A stretch of DNA of 64,000 nt from Suillus spraguei (Eukaryota > Basidiomycota > Agaricomycetes > Boletales > Suillaceae): assembly GCA_016800925.1 (NCBI GenBank), contig JABCPU010000243.1, positions 1-64,000 on the forward strand, in the 5' to 3' direction. The notes under the pieces were generated by a model that saw only the letters and a list, made by a program, of their open reading frames with translations, did no database searches and was not told the DNA's origin. Made by a program: the position numbers and the translations under genes. Every line of letters begins with the position of its first letter. The stretch's first letter is position 1. Shown piece by piece: positions 22,084 to 33,738 of this stretch.

Positions 22084-25000
22084 CTCGCACTTGAGCGTCT
22101 CCGCACTTCCCCCCGCACTTCTTCTTCCCCGTCCTTGTCCACAGTCCCTTATTCTACCACGCGGAGGCGCTCACAACTTGCTGATATCCCGTCATCGCGA
22201 CGGAATGCGCGTTATTTATCTTATCGGTCATCTGGTTCGTCTTCTAACAATACGTGGAGTACTAGCTCTCTTCCAGTTGTATTAGAGGTTCATGAGTATG
22301 TGTCTTTCTTGGATCTTTGTTGATTCTTCTTTCGATTTGCTTTGTCGATTCATCCTATTGGCTCTTTTCTTATTGCTCTCTTGCGTTCTGTCTGTCTGTG
22401 TGCTATTTTTTCGCATTTTTATTTCTGTTAAGGTCTCATGCTTTACTGGAACATTCTCATACCATGGCCATGCTGTATATTCTCACACTCATTTGCAATG
22501 CGTGCGTCGCATCTTTATGTGTGCTGTTCTCATCATACAGCATCTTTCCCTTCTTATCACTTCGTGCATCTTTTCATAGATTGCTTCTTCCGTGTGTCCT
22601 GTGCAGTAGAGCATGTCATTCTTCCCTCATATAACCCTGTTTATCACCGGTGCTCATCCATCGCGCGCTTTATTTTGGCCGTTTCTCTCGAGATAACCTC
22701 ATCCCGATACCGGAAATGATGGCAAATTCTTGGAGGCCCTTACACCTTCCCATTTCACCTTACAAAGCCTTGAACTCAATCTATTTTTCCTGCTTTTATC
22801 TTCTGTTGATGCCTGTTGTTTCCCTTATTCTAGGCGTTGCATCCGATGTGATCGAGGAAGGCATTTCCGCCGTGGGTGGGGTAGACGGCAAGGTGTGAGC
22901 GTGACGTATGGATCAGAGGGGAATAGTCGGTGTCTTTTCAAGTCGTCGGAGGTTTATGCTTATATTATTGTACTTTACCAGATATGTAACCTCGTTTATC
23001 TATAACCCTGCAGTTTGTGACACTTACATGTGATTAATGAATTGATGTCATAGGGTCTACGACCCTAGAGGACAACAAACAGGATCTAAAAAATGAATTG
23101 ATGTGGAGATGCGTTGATCGTCCAAGTGCGCCTCACGGAAGAGCGTGTCGAAGGGCTTTCATTTCCATGTATAATGGACCTTCGACGGATCAAGATCGCA
23201 GTCTGATGATATTTCATTCGGCCCAATATTTATGTAAATGAAATGTACTTTGACTTTGTACACGACCACGAACCCATGAACAGAGATCTGAGAAAGATAT
23301 CTCATCTGCAGAGTAGAACTGGGACCGGGAAGTGCAATATCTCAAGGACACCTCCCAAAAAGCCAATCCAGGTTAATTACAACCCACGGTTCCCTGTGCT
23401 CTGACGGAAACGGCCGGGCAATGTACCCTGAATGCGTACATGCGAGCACGTAACACATCAACGTCAAATCAAACCTGCATATGTTACCCGCAAGATGATC
23501 AGCTCGTAGTAAGTTACTCATCCCGGATCTGAAGTTCAAGCGCGTTTAGTAATGCATAGCCTTCCTTTCTGTTTTCTGTCTCATCTTTTCGTGGCTACAG
23601 GCACGTCGGCAAAACCCGCACGAATGAAGGCGTGGTGACATCATGATAGAGATTTACCCCGACGATATGAATAGACTGCATGACTGTGAGTGAATTCATT
23701 TGTAGTTTGATAAGCAATGAAGGTACATGTACATAGCACCTTGTATAACACCGGCATTCTGAAGGTGACAAGGATTCCGATTTGGTGATAATTTCCTTAT
23801 CAACCCGTCGTGGTATGGCGCCTGGGCCTCCTGGATCTTTCAAACTGGTTGGTTGGTTGGGTCGGTCGCGCTTTTTGCGGAGTTAGGACCGGGTCAGGGT
23901 GCAATATTTATCATCTTGATCCACCCTTTGCACCTAATCCAGCAGGAACGACTTTCTATTGGGTTTGCCTACAGCCTCACGCAAAAATCGCTCATCCTGA
24001 AACACAGTTACCCCAGGCTTGATATGATCGAACCTCTCGTTCCGTGAGCCACTGAAATGATGATCAGGTCACAGTATCACTGCTTCTTGCGAATGAGTCT
24101 CGTCGTATCATCCAGGTACTGGTTTCCTACATTCAAGGTTAATATAAGAATGAATTTCCACAGTATGCTCACGACTCATGCTCCAGTTATGCAGCCATTG
24201 AGCTAGCCTATCGCAGACCGTTTTAAATTATGAACCTCTCAGGAAAGATGTATACACAACGCACCAACGCTGATGCCAGTTAAACTTATTATCCAGTGAA
24301 GGTCCCTAATCCTAGACGGGAAGCCTTCGGAACTATGGTTCCTCAGCGATTCCGTCGGTAGAGCCTAGCCTAGATCGCATCACAAGATAAGCAAATAAGT
24401 TCCTCCATGTGGGACGAAAAAAGGATAGCTTGCATGTCAGAATGATTAGAATAGGAAATTCAAAGTTCACCCATGTGCGCGATACAGGAATGTCATATGT
24501 ATATGGGCAAAAGACAAATAATTTCGCCAGCTAAGAAGGAAACCTGCTCTCAGTCACACATGAACGAAGGATAGTATCGCACTTGAAGTCAGCACGCTCA
24601 TCTTGGAACATGGGATACCCACCCTGGAGCCGTCATGAGCCACCAGTGTTGCCTCCGCCCCGAATCAAGTGTTGTTTTTTTGATATGGTGCTCTTCTCAG
24701 GCTTCTTCGTACTATACTAGAACCACCGTTAGTCAAATGGCGGCACCAGTAATGGCACAGGCCCACCTCTTGTCCGAGTTTCACGTGTAATTCCTTTGAT
24801 ACTACCTCGCTGACTTGAATCACATGGAATAGATGATGCAACTACAAAAACCACAGTGAGATACACCAATTAACTCACTCTCTACGAGACTACTAAAAAT
24901 ATGTTAATAGCCCCTGACTACCACTTAAGAAAACTTGAGAATGGGTATATTCCTAGTGGTTGCATCGACCACAGCAGGGGCATAGGAACCTTGTATGAAA

Positions 25001-25340
25001 CAGTATGTACATACCATTGCGATGCAGATTTTTACGGATTGAACGTTGGAACGCTGTGAAAATCGGGATTCTGGCAAACTATTTGTAATGCTGTTCTTCG
25101 CCGATGAATCGCCGTCAAGGTCACCATCAGTGATGCGACCAGACTACCGGATTTTTCTGAAGTGATAAACATCAGCATCTCGATGTTATTGCAGAGCAAA
25201 AGGTCAAAGAACAGCTACTAGCCTACCGTGTCACTCGTGGCTTAAACCCCTCCAAATCATATAGATGAAGAGATAGCACCATTAATCCATAGCTAGTACA
25301 GCGAGTAAGCCTGAACGAGTGACTGTGTGAGAAGTTACAA
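22084..25340. other. No gene recognised (3.2 kb)
   Basis: 22084-22323 is an in-frame, Ser/Arg-rich extension of DUF3602 copy 4 beyond its stop. 22290-22990 is CT-rich and gives overlapping hydrophobic frames in several registers, which argues against coding. 23000-25340 has only scattered short frames without motifs. Confidence 0.5.
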
Positions 25341-25698
25341 ATGGCAACAACCAATGGTACCTTGATCAAAAATATCGAGTCCTCAGTTCAGCTTGAAGTC
25401 ACTGTTGCATGTTACAGAACGAAATACACAAACCTCCGCAAGCACCACGTCACCAACGCTCTCGAACGTTCGACTGTCTCAGAACTGGAGACGATTGATA
25501 TACTCGCTGTAGCAAGCTCCTTTCTTGATTATTCGATGACAAGTTCATTACAGTGCTGCTCAATTCTAAAATGTCGTTGTCAATAGCGAACCTCAGAATA
25601 AAATCTGCTAAAGCCTAACAAAGCACAGCATGCGGTCGCCGGTATACCGCAATTCAAGGTCAGTCCGGCATCGTGCTTCGGAGTTTGAAAACACATTA

Positions 25699-26520
25699 AT
25701 GCCTGTTACTCGTCAACGTGCTCGCCGGTCTGCACAAGTTCGAGCCAACACTCGTCTGCTCTCGAGGGGAATGGAGCCCCCTCCATCCGCCTCGAATATT
25801 CAATATATCCCTTCCAGTGACACCGGACCCAGGGTAATGGTTCAGTGGGGGAAAGAAGATGCCCTCACAGTGTCACTGATGTAATTGTTGATCATCTTAC
25901 CTCTAACTCTGCTGATTGTCGGATCCTGTTCTATTCTGACGGTAAAAAAAGGCCTTTGGCAAGGACAAGGGCTATATCTATGCTGTCATTGATAAACTCA
26001 TATTCGCTAAACACACTGAATATGGCCCCGGATACCATCAGAATCCGAAGAAAATTTGCAATTCAGCCACAAACCACATCATGGGGTACATAGTCTCCTA
26101 TTCATACTTATCTATGCTGATCAAACTCCTAAAAATCTTGCAGTCTCAAAACCAAGTATAAGAAGTTCAAGGCCAGATTAAGTGCTACTGGTGCTGGTGT
26201 ACTGCCTGGTAGTGGGCATGCAAATTTATTTGGTGAGTCATCTGTTGCTGATTTTTATTGTCGTCTAAGTGTACTTTTTAGCTGAAATCTGTTTGGAATG
26301 GAAGTGGTTTGCGGACCTTGATAGAATCTGGCACTTGAACCCTTCATTTGCAGTAACATCACATTTGTTGAGGCCAGGTGTTGATCATGCCAGCCAAATG
26401 TACTCACTTTTTCAGCTGTCATCTACTATGGCTGCTGCTTGTGTTCGACCTCAGCCTTCTGGCATTGCAAACACTCAGTCCACTTTATGGCGACCCCCCC
26501 ATCCAAGTTGATCTGCAATT
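25699..26520 (+). pseudogene. Myb/SANT-like transposon-associated ORF, broken
   Basis: The plus strand starts MPVTRQRARRSAQVRANTR, then VQWGKEDALT (the W of a Myb/SANT-like helix), VDHLTSNSADCR, HTEYGPDTIRIRRKFA and, after an intron ending near 26143, LKTKYKKFKARLSATGAGVLP. A last exon from about 26280 reads EICLEWKWFADLDRIWHLNPSF. This order (W-rich start, LK-x-KY/F...STGAG, W-F/W-x-DL-x-x-W-x-x-NP) is a pattern I recognise from agaricomycete proteins that accompany PIF/Harbinger transposons, whose second ORF is Myb-like. Frame changes near 25885 and 25950-26040 break it. The LTR begins 90 bp further on. The nearby Harbinger transposase (27.6-28.9 kb) is a possible partner, but it lies on the other strand with the LTR between. 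Confidence 0.55.
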
Positions 26521-26610
26521 CCGGTCTACTCCTGCCCCCCCCCCATCATAACAATCCCCCTGTTATTCCCACTGCTCCTGCCCTTTGAAATGACCCTCCA
26601 ATCAACCCAC

Positions 26611-27512
26611 TGTAAAGATACAACCTAACCTGGGCTGTAGATAAACTACCTCCTAAGTTAGTATGTGAGTCTTGCGCTCCATCTAGTCTGCTTCTCTTGC
26701 TGGGTGAGAATGTTTGACCCTAAAGGGGATGCCTGTTAGTATAGCTAAGTTTGAGTCAAACCAATGTATGAAGGTAGCGTTGTAGTTAGCAGTAAGTTGC
26801 CCGGTCAGCATGATGCCACCAGAACTAGCGTCAAGAGTAGCAGTACTAGTGTGGTCGAAACAATGTCTGAAAATGTAATGTCTAGTGAGTGGTAATGTCT
26901 GCAGTAGCAGTAAGGAGCAAGTGGTGTGAAGAAATAGTAAAGAAATCCGTGGTACTTTCAGTGGTAAAGCAGCGGTGAGCGTGAAGTCAAAATAGGGGTC
27001 AAAAGTCTAGCAGTGTGCCAGCAGTAACAATGAACAAGTGATAAGAAACTTAAAGACTAAGTCTACTACTGGGTGGTTCCAGAGCTAGACACTAATCCTG
27101 ACCTATAGTATGGTGAAAATAAGGTACTGTATCATGCAGGCTATGAAGTGCTTATATCCTATTTTGTATGTACTTGGGATGTGTTAGGCAAGATCAGTAG
27201 CACTCAAGAGAAGTAACCACCGCTATGTAAATGTAGCAAGAGGCAACATGTAATAAGGCTTGCCATAGAATCAGTGATAAGCGGTCATGTACAAACTATG
27301 CACCAAATGGAGCTATGTGGATGCGGCAAGGACATGGAAGAACATCGGTACATGGAATGTAGTGTGGCAGTCGGTATGGTGTTTGATAAGCATGTGATAT
27401 TACCGGCAATGCTAAAGGAGTAAGACAGTTTTGGACGAGTGGAGATTCCTATAGACATGAGACGTGCGTCAAAAGATAGGGTTTTGAGGCCAGTGCCAAT
27501 ATGTTTGTTACA
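26611..27512 (+). repeat. LTR, family TGTAA...TTACA, left copy
   Basis: A 902-bp sequence bounded by TGTAAAGATACAACC and ATGTTTGTTACA (5-bp terminal inverted repeats TGTAA/TTACA). It matches 38660-39605 along its length in the same orientation. It includes TTGGGCTGTAGATAAAC, CCCTAAAGGGG and CCAATATGTT. No 5-bp target duplication is visible (CCCAC before, CTGTG after). It may be a solo LTR or one end of a composite whose other end is the copy 11 kb away. No internal retroelement matching it was found. Confidence 0.75.
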
Positions 27513-27602
27513 CTGTGTCTTCTCCAACATTCATCTGCATTCACTAATAATACTCCTGGCCCTACTCTTCCTAGTCACCCTCCTCAGGTCCACCTGCGTG
27601 GA

Positions 27603-28915
27603 CTCTCTCACACAGCAAAATTCAGGTCCTTCTCTTTCTGAATCTTGAACTGGAGCTCTCGGAGAGACTGGAACCACCCCTTCAAAGCAGCAAATGTGTG
27701 TTCAACACGTACATGAATCTAAATAAATTTAAATTTGTTGAAAAAATTGGAATTTTTTTAAAAAACCTCAGATAGGTGATAATTGAATGTCTTCTGGTCT
27801 TTTGTCAACTGACCATTGCATGGTATCTTGAAAGGGGCAATACACCATGGCTCCAATGGATATGCGCTATCTTCCCAAACCAAGTGACCATCAGGAAGGA
27901 GATCTTCATGCTCTTCATAGAGGCAAGTGGATTGAAAGGCAAATGCACCATGGACACTCCCAGGATGTCCAAGAGATTGTGGGGCATAATAACCACCTAC
28001 AATTAAATTAATTTGTCTGGAAAAAATAAATGAGAAAGAAAACATTACCTGACAACCAAGGGAATAATTGGATTTCCTGTCAAAAAAAACCTCTCCATAA
28101 TAAGCAGGTTTGATGCAAAGTTCAATGGTTGAGCCATCAACAGCTAGATAACCACCCTTCCACTCTGGACAAGTCTTTACCTCAGCATATTTCTGGACAA
28201 GGTGGGTGTCCTCAGAATTATCTTCTGGGAAGGAGATAAACTGATCATGTGCTTCAAGCAGTGCAACCATTACATGATTAGTGCAATTGACTACAGACCC
28301 AACACTCACACCTGCCCATTGAGCAACATCCTGAAGAGTAATGGCATTGCCATAATGGCCAGCATGGTTGAGAAAGATGGCAAGCTGGATGGAGACAGGG
28401 AGCTGAGGATTATTGGAGTTGTTCTGAAAGATAGGGTGATCAGAGATATGATCAAGGATATCATCAAAGATCTCTGGGTTGACATGAAGTTTCTGCTGAA
28501 ACAGCTCAGGGCAGTGTTCCTCATGGTGAACTAGCATATGAAGCTGAGGAGCTCGTGGTGGAGGCTCATCAGGCTTGTGGATTACACGTGCCCTCTCAAC
28601 CTCATCATGCAAAGCAGCAATAGTGTGTTGGAGCCTATCATCATGAATGGCAATCTCATCTTCATCACTGGAAGAATTGGAAGTGCCAGAAAGACCAGAG
28701 AGAGAAGACATTAAGGATGGTGGGGTTGGAGAGCTGAAAGACATATTGGTAGAAGGTGAGTTAGTATCGGAGTCGGTGTCAGAATCAGTGTCAGAATCAG
28801 TGTCAAAGTCTGATAAATCATCTAGGAGTTTGTTCTGGAGTTGTAATTTGGCTAGGGCAAGGGCAGCCTTGTTAACAGCATTGAGGAGGTCTTTGCATGC
28901 AGATCTGCAAGGCAT
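27603..28915 (-). CDS. PIF/Harbinger (DDE_Tnp_4) transposase, probably defective
   Basis: Minus-strand exons run ~28915-28049, ~27999-27770 and 27721-27603. The first ATG of the frame is at 29137, but MPCRSACKDLLNAV at 28915 is the likelier start. An acidic DTDSDTDSDT run precedes the catalytic half. The DDE triad is present: D in YLAVDGSTIEL, D in HLVWEDSAYPL, and, only after splicing the last intron (TCTGAG/GTTTTT...TTTAG), E in IHVRVEHTFAALKGWF. The middle intron (CAG/GTAATG...) can be left in without a stop, but then adds foreign residues. Spliced at GTAG it gives VVIMPHNLL, after which one shift is needed to reach GHPGSVHGAF. The usual HD of SxHD is HG. The last exon stops after LNFAV. 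Harbinger transposases cut and paste DNA with a Myb-like partner. I infer an inactive copy. Confidence 0.82.
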
Positions 28916-29498
28916 AGTGGCTGTGGGGTGAGAGTGGAGGGGATCAAAACTCCTATCTATTTGGTGTATATGTGATGCAGTATGTAGCGGAGTTTTAAAT
29001 TTTGGCAAGTTCCGAAGTTTTGTTCTTGTGCTGAGCATGTTGGTGTTGTCGTTGACCTCACCCTCACCCTCAACCTCAACCTCAACCTCACCCTTGATGC
29101 TCACCCTTATCATTAGTTTTCCAGGTGTTATTGACACAAGGTAAGTAATTGTTGTCCCTCTTGCAACTTTCAGCTAACATTTACCTTATCTCACAGCAAA
29201 TGTATTCTAATCGACATATCCCACCTGACCTTATCTTTACTGGCGAGCCGCTCATGCTCCCACCTTGTCATCCCCACAACCTTCTACACCTACCATAATC
29301 AGGAGCTGACTCCACCTTTTTCTGATCTGGCTGGCTCTTGGCTCCTGGTGATCTTGCGTGCTTGAGAGCCAAGAGCAAATCACAGATGAGCATCAAATCA
29401 TCTTCTGATCATCCCACTGCACGGGTAGACAATTCACCGAGCCCAAGCATTGGTGTTGTCGCTGCGTGAATGATCAGTGTTGAACTGGAGAAGGAACG

Positions 29499-30014
29499 TG
29501 TTACGAACTGGGGTGGCGTCTCCAGCGACAGTGAAAAGACACAGACGGTCTGCTGGGAAGTTCTTACAATGTCCAAAAGAGGACAAGGTGAAAGTACAAG
29601 GAACACGTTCCGAGTACGATCAAGGGTTCAGCCTCAAAGACAAGTCTAAGAGGTATCCGCGAGAATAGAGACTAAGGCTAAGGAGTGCTTAGACTTAGAG
29701 ACGATTCAAGACGACTTAGGTTGGAGACCTAAGCGAAGGAGATTCCAGGCAAAACCCAGTAAGATTAAAGTAGTGAATCTACTACAAGTACACTGTGCTT
29801 AAATAGGCCAATATGTGCGCACAGACCAAGTAACCGTGGGAACGTAACTGTGTATCCTAATAAGGAAGGCATGTGTTGTATAGATGCGTTGAGCATATGA
29901 GTCAGAGTCATGTGACATGATATACAAGTAAGGAAACAAAGGGAAAATGAATAGGGGCACGTACAACTGTAACATTACCCCTGTATTACGGTGAAAGTCA
30001 CCAACTTTCAAACA
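29499..30014 (-). repeat. 3' LTR of the minus-strand Gypsy chromovirus
   Basis: 516 bp with ends TGTT...AACA (plus strand TGTTACGAACTGGGG to CTTTCAAACA). It directly abuts the 3'-terminal ORF of the element, whose stop codon lies inside the LTR. A 216-bp piece of the same LTR lies in the opposite orientation at 35357-35572. Confidence 0.82.
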
Positions 30015-31476
30015 TCTCTATTGTCGTCATAGACAGGATCATAGTCATCATAGTTGGCGACGTCTTCATCGGCAGCAGATCCTCCTAGCATATAGGCCGC
30101 TTCCTCTTCTGCTACAGTCCTTGCCCGTCGACCTTCTTTTCGTCGCCGGCGGTTAGTAAGATACTGTTCCCACCTTTGCAATGCATCATAAAATCCATCA
30201 TCCTTCCAGGTAAGCATAAACGGAGGTTCCCCTCGATGCTGAGGGCAGTAAATGGACAGATGGGTGGGAGCGTGCCGAAGACAGATTTGGCATTGATAGT
30301 CGGGGCAATTCTTTTGCCGATGTCCGACGGTGCCACAGATTCGACACTTCATGTTTTCATCGGTGTTAGAGATAGACATGTGTAACGGTGATGGTGAGAT
30401 AATAGGTGTAGGACTGGTGGATCTGGCACGCTTCTTCCCTTTCTTTCATGTCATTCGTTTTAAGGCAAGGGCATTGTCACGCCTAAGCTGTGCTTGTTGT
30501 TTAGTGGTTAACGTATATGCGGAGGTGGGAAGGTCAGGGGTAGTCCCTCGTTCAGCAGCCACAAGGAGTTCGTGAGAGGAGGAAGGGGAAGTGATACCGA
30601 AGTCTTTTACTAGGACTGGCGGGACAGGATCCATTGGACCAAATGATGGCGGGATAGACATGGGAGGATGAATGTGAAGGTTGCGAAAACGAGGACCTAG
30701 CGCTATTAATTCGGCTATGGGAATTCCTAACCTTTTTGCAGCTTCACACTGTTCCTCTGTACAAGGCTCATATAACCATGCAGGATGATCATGAGAGATT
30801 ACGATGGAAGATGATGAAGTCGATTGTCCAATGGGGGATGGAGTTCGGGGAGAAGCGAGGTCGGTTTGTGTTTGTTGCAAATCAGTAATGGCTTCTTCAA
30901 CTAAGTTTCTGGCTGCTCTGGTTTCAGTGACTGATTGCTGGATGGTTTCAACGACTGCATTAGTGAGCTGCCCGATCTCTTGGACAGCAGTGCATAAGCC
31001 AGCAAGGGCGTCAATACTAGAATACATGCGCGAAGCAGGGGGTGCTGGGATAGGAAGTGGCGCATCTTCCTGCGGAGAGGGAGGTTGAGCAATGCCTGCT
31101 CGACGTTCAGCCACGATGTGAATAGCTTCTTCAACATCGCTTTTAAAAGAACCGGGAAGCAACAGCATAGCATAAGCACAAATATGTTTTTGAAGATGTA
31201 GGAAGCGTTGACGATAGGTAATGTCCGTGGTTTCATTAGCAGTGATTTCGATGAGGGCAGCGGTACGGATGATGTTAACAAGGAGGAGAGCTGGAAAGGC
31301 GCCCTTTCTGTGAGGATTCTTTCAATTTCAAGGGCGTGTCCTTCACACAGAAGGGCGGATTCGACATAGGAGGTGTTGTCGATTTCGGTGGTGAGGGATC
31401 CATAGTGTTCGACATCGGAGTCGGAGTCATTGTTGGCAATGGTGACGGGGGTGATGTAGGCAGTGGGGAAAGACAT
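30008..31476 (-). pseudogene. Extra 3' ORF of the Gypsy element with two zinc knuckles
   Basis: It lies after integrase/chromodomain and before the 3' LTR, on the coding strand of pol. It starts MSFPTAYITPVTIANNDSDSD (31476). After a frame change near 31270 it runs ALLLVNIIRTAAL...YRQRFLHLQKHICAYAMLLLPGSFKSDVEEAIHIV. A Pro-rich and a helical part follow (VQEIGQLTNAVVETIQQSV). One in-frame TGA at 30446 is the only break before a basic KKGKKRARS stretch and two Cys/His motifs: CRICGTVGHRQKNC (CX2CX4HX4C) and CQICLRHAPTHLSIYC (CX2CX6HX4C). The acidic end is DYDPVYDDNRDV. Zinc knuckles normally sit in Gag, upstream of pol; here the ORF is in the position of env. RNA binding is a reasonable inference. 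The true length is about 480 codons. Confidence 0.72.
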
Positions 31477-31529
31477 TTCGATGGTGGTAGTTGATCAAGT
31501 GCTGGTGCGAGTTGATTGACTGAAGGATA

Positions 31530-33738
31530 ATCAGAGGGCGTGTTGCTTCTTATAAGCATTCAAGATTTGAACGGAGTTCTTCAAGTTTTTCTCTGGGAGC
31601 CATTCGTTATCTCCCGATGAATATCCTTTCCAAGAAACGAGATAGCGTCGGCGAGTGCTGGTTCCTTTGTGAGAAAGAATTGCTTCTATTTCATATTCTT
31701 CCTCTTCTTCGATGATGTCAGGTGGTGGTTCAGGGAAGTTCGGCCATGTACGTCTGTTTCGCTATAGGATGATAAGACAGAAGCGTGGAATGTGGGATGA
31801 ATTTTCCACTGTGGAGGGAGTTTGAGTGTGAATGTGATGGGTGATAAGACATCGATGATCGGGAAGGGTCCGTATCGCTTTGGCGCAAGCTTCCTTGATG
31901 GGAGTTTGAGTCTAAAATTGGCAGCAGATAACCAAACCTTATCTCTGATCTTCCATGGAATGTACTTATCTCCTTGGGATCGTTCAGCCATCGTTTGCAT
32001 TGCAATGTTATGGCAGGCGATTGCTTCTTCTCTTATCTTCTGCAGAGATCGTACTCGATCTTCTGCTGCGGGGACTGTTGAATCAGGGATAAGGTGAGGG
32101 ATGGCGCGTGGTTCATATCCCATCATCAAATAGAAGGGTGATGCATTCCTTGCATCGTGTTTTCGGTGGTTGTGGACGAATTCTGCTATTGGTAGGTGTT
32201 CTACCCAATCTTCGGGGTTGTTGTGGCAATAGATGCGTAGGTATGTTTCAAGTTCTTGATTAAGCCTTTCTGTTTGACCATCGGTCTGAGGGTGATAAGC
32301 CGTAGATGGAGCAATGACGTAATCGAGAAGTCGGGCAAGCTCCTTAGAGAAGCGTGATAGGAATTGTGGACCTCGATCTGAGATAACTTTGTCATGGAGT
32401 CCAAATTGACAGTAAACATGTTTCAAGAATAGCTTAGCAATCCCTTCGGATGTGACGGTTTTCAAACAGGGATAATAATTACCCCCTTCGTAAGGCCATG
32501 GTCTACCACGACCATGATACTGTCAAAGCCGCCAGAGACAGGGAGGTCAGTGATAAGATCGACAGAGACCTGAGAGAAAGGACGGGTTGCAGAGGAGGGA
32601 ATTGGGGTAAGTGGGGGTCGAACGGGATGTGTATCCGCTTTCATTTGCTGACAAAGAGCACAACCCTCAGTGTATTTCCGAATATAGGAGCCCATGGCAG
32701 GCCACCAGGCTTCTCTTTTGATGAGCTCTTCAGTTTTGAATCTACCGGGGTGGCCCACAGTAGGGTGATCATGGTACCATTTCAGAATATCGGAACGATG
32801 TGCCAGTGGAATGTAAGCACGATTCTTACAGTAGAGGACGTTCTCTTCAATCTTCCAGTCAGAGAGTGCTGATTTCATAGGAGGAAGGCACACGCCATCA
32901 AGGGCGTCAGATGCTGTTTTAAAGACAGGGTCGTCAAGGGGATCAGAGGATGACAATACATCCTTCAAGTCGGTGTCAATAAGGCGAGCGAATAGAGTGT
33001 CAGGAAGGAGAGTTGGTCCTCGTTATCGTCTTTGCCGGAGTTATAGTCAGGCCGGCAGGATAATGCATCAGGTACTGCTAGTTTGGTACCTGCAACGTGG
33101 TGCAATTCGATGTCATAGATAGATAAAATCAATTGCCAACGTGCTTGGCGACGGGTGAGCTTCTGTGCACTTCTAAAGTACAGAAGGTTCTTGTGGTCAG
33201 TGAAAACCAGCACGGGATGTGGGTTTCCTTCAAGATAGTGGCGCCATTCGTTTAATGCCTGGATTACGGCAAAGAGTTCCCAGTCAAAGATCTGATAATT
33301 GCGTTCTGCGGGTTCAAAGACTGTGAGAGATATGCACATGGATGATAAACGCCATTTTCATCAGTCTGCAAGAGAACTCCTCCGGTTGCTACGATCGAAG
33401 CGTCGGTGGCAATAGCAAATTGTTGGGAAGGATCTGGATTACGGAGTACCGGTTGGGATGTAAAGCATCGTTTCAGTTCTTCGAAGGTATCCATGCATTC
33501 GGTTGACCAGTTAAAGGTTTTATCTTTCTTTGTTAAATCGATAAGAGGCCGGGCAATGTCAGAATAGTGGGAAATGAACATGCGGTAGAAGTTGCAAAAG
33601 CCGAGGAATGACCGAACATCTTTTACAGATTTCGGGACTGGCCATTCAGAGATTCCCTTGGTCTTGGCGGTATCCATAGCAACTTGTCCAGGGCAAATTA
33701 TCATTCCGAGGTATTCCACTTCTTCTGTATCGAAGGTA
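31530..33738 (-). pseudogene. Ty3/Gypsy chromovirus pol (RT end, RNase H, integrase, chromodomain), 5'-truncated
   Basis: Minus strand from 33738: RT thumb (TFDTEEVEYLGMIICPGQVAMD, VRSFLGFCNFYRMFI), RNase H (FTDHKNLLYFRSAQKLTRRQARWQ), and the integrase HHCC finger (HDHPTVGHPGRF...CALCQQMK). The integrase core has D in SVDLITDLP, D in SDRGPQFLSRF and E in QTERLNQELE. A chromodomain follows, read in another frame at about 31740-31530 (EYEIEAILSHK...RRRYLVSWKGYSSGDNEWLPEKNL). Frames change near 33300, 32965, 32463 and 31745. Gag, protease and the RT palm are absent because the coding sequence ends exactly at the Tc1 insertion (33739). A chromodomain at the integrase end defines chromoviruses. 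The copy is inactive. Confidence 0.88.

Noticed and set aside
22290..23005. Overlapping hydrophobic frames suggesting a membrane protein
   Set aside because: All three plus frames look hydrophobic because the strand is CT-rich. There is no consistent frame, signal or family.
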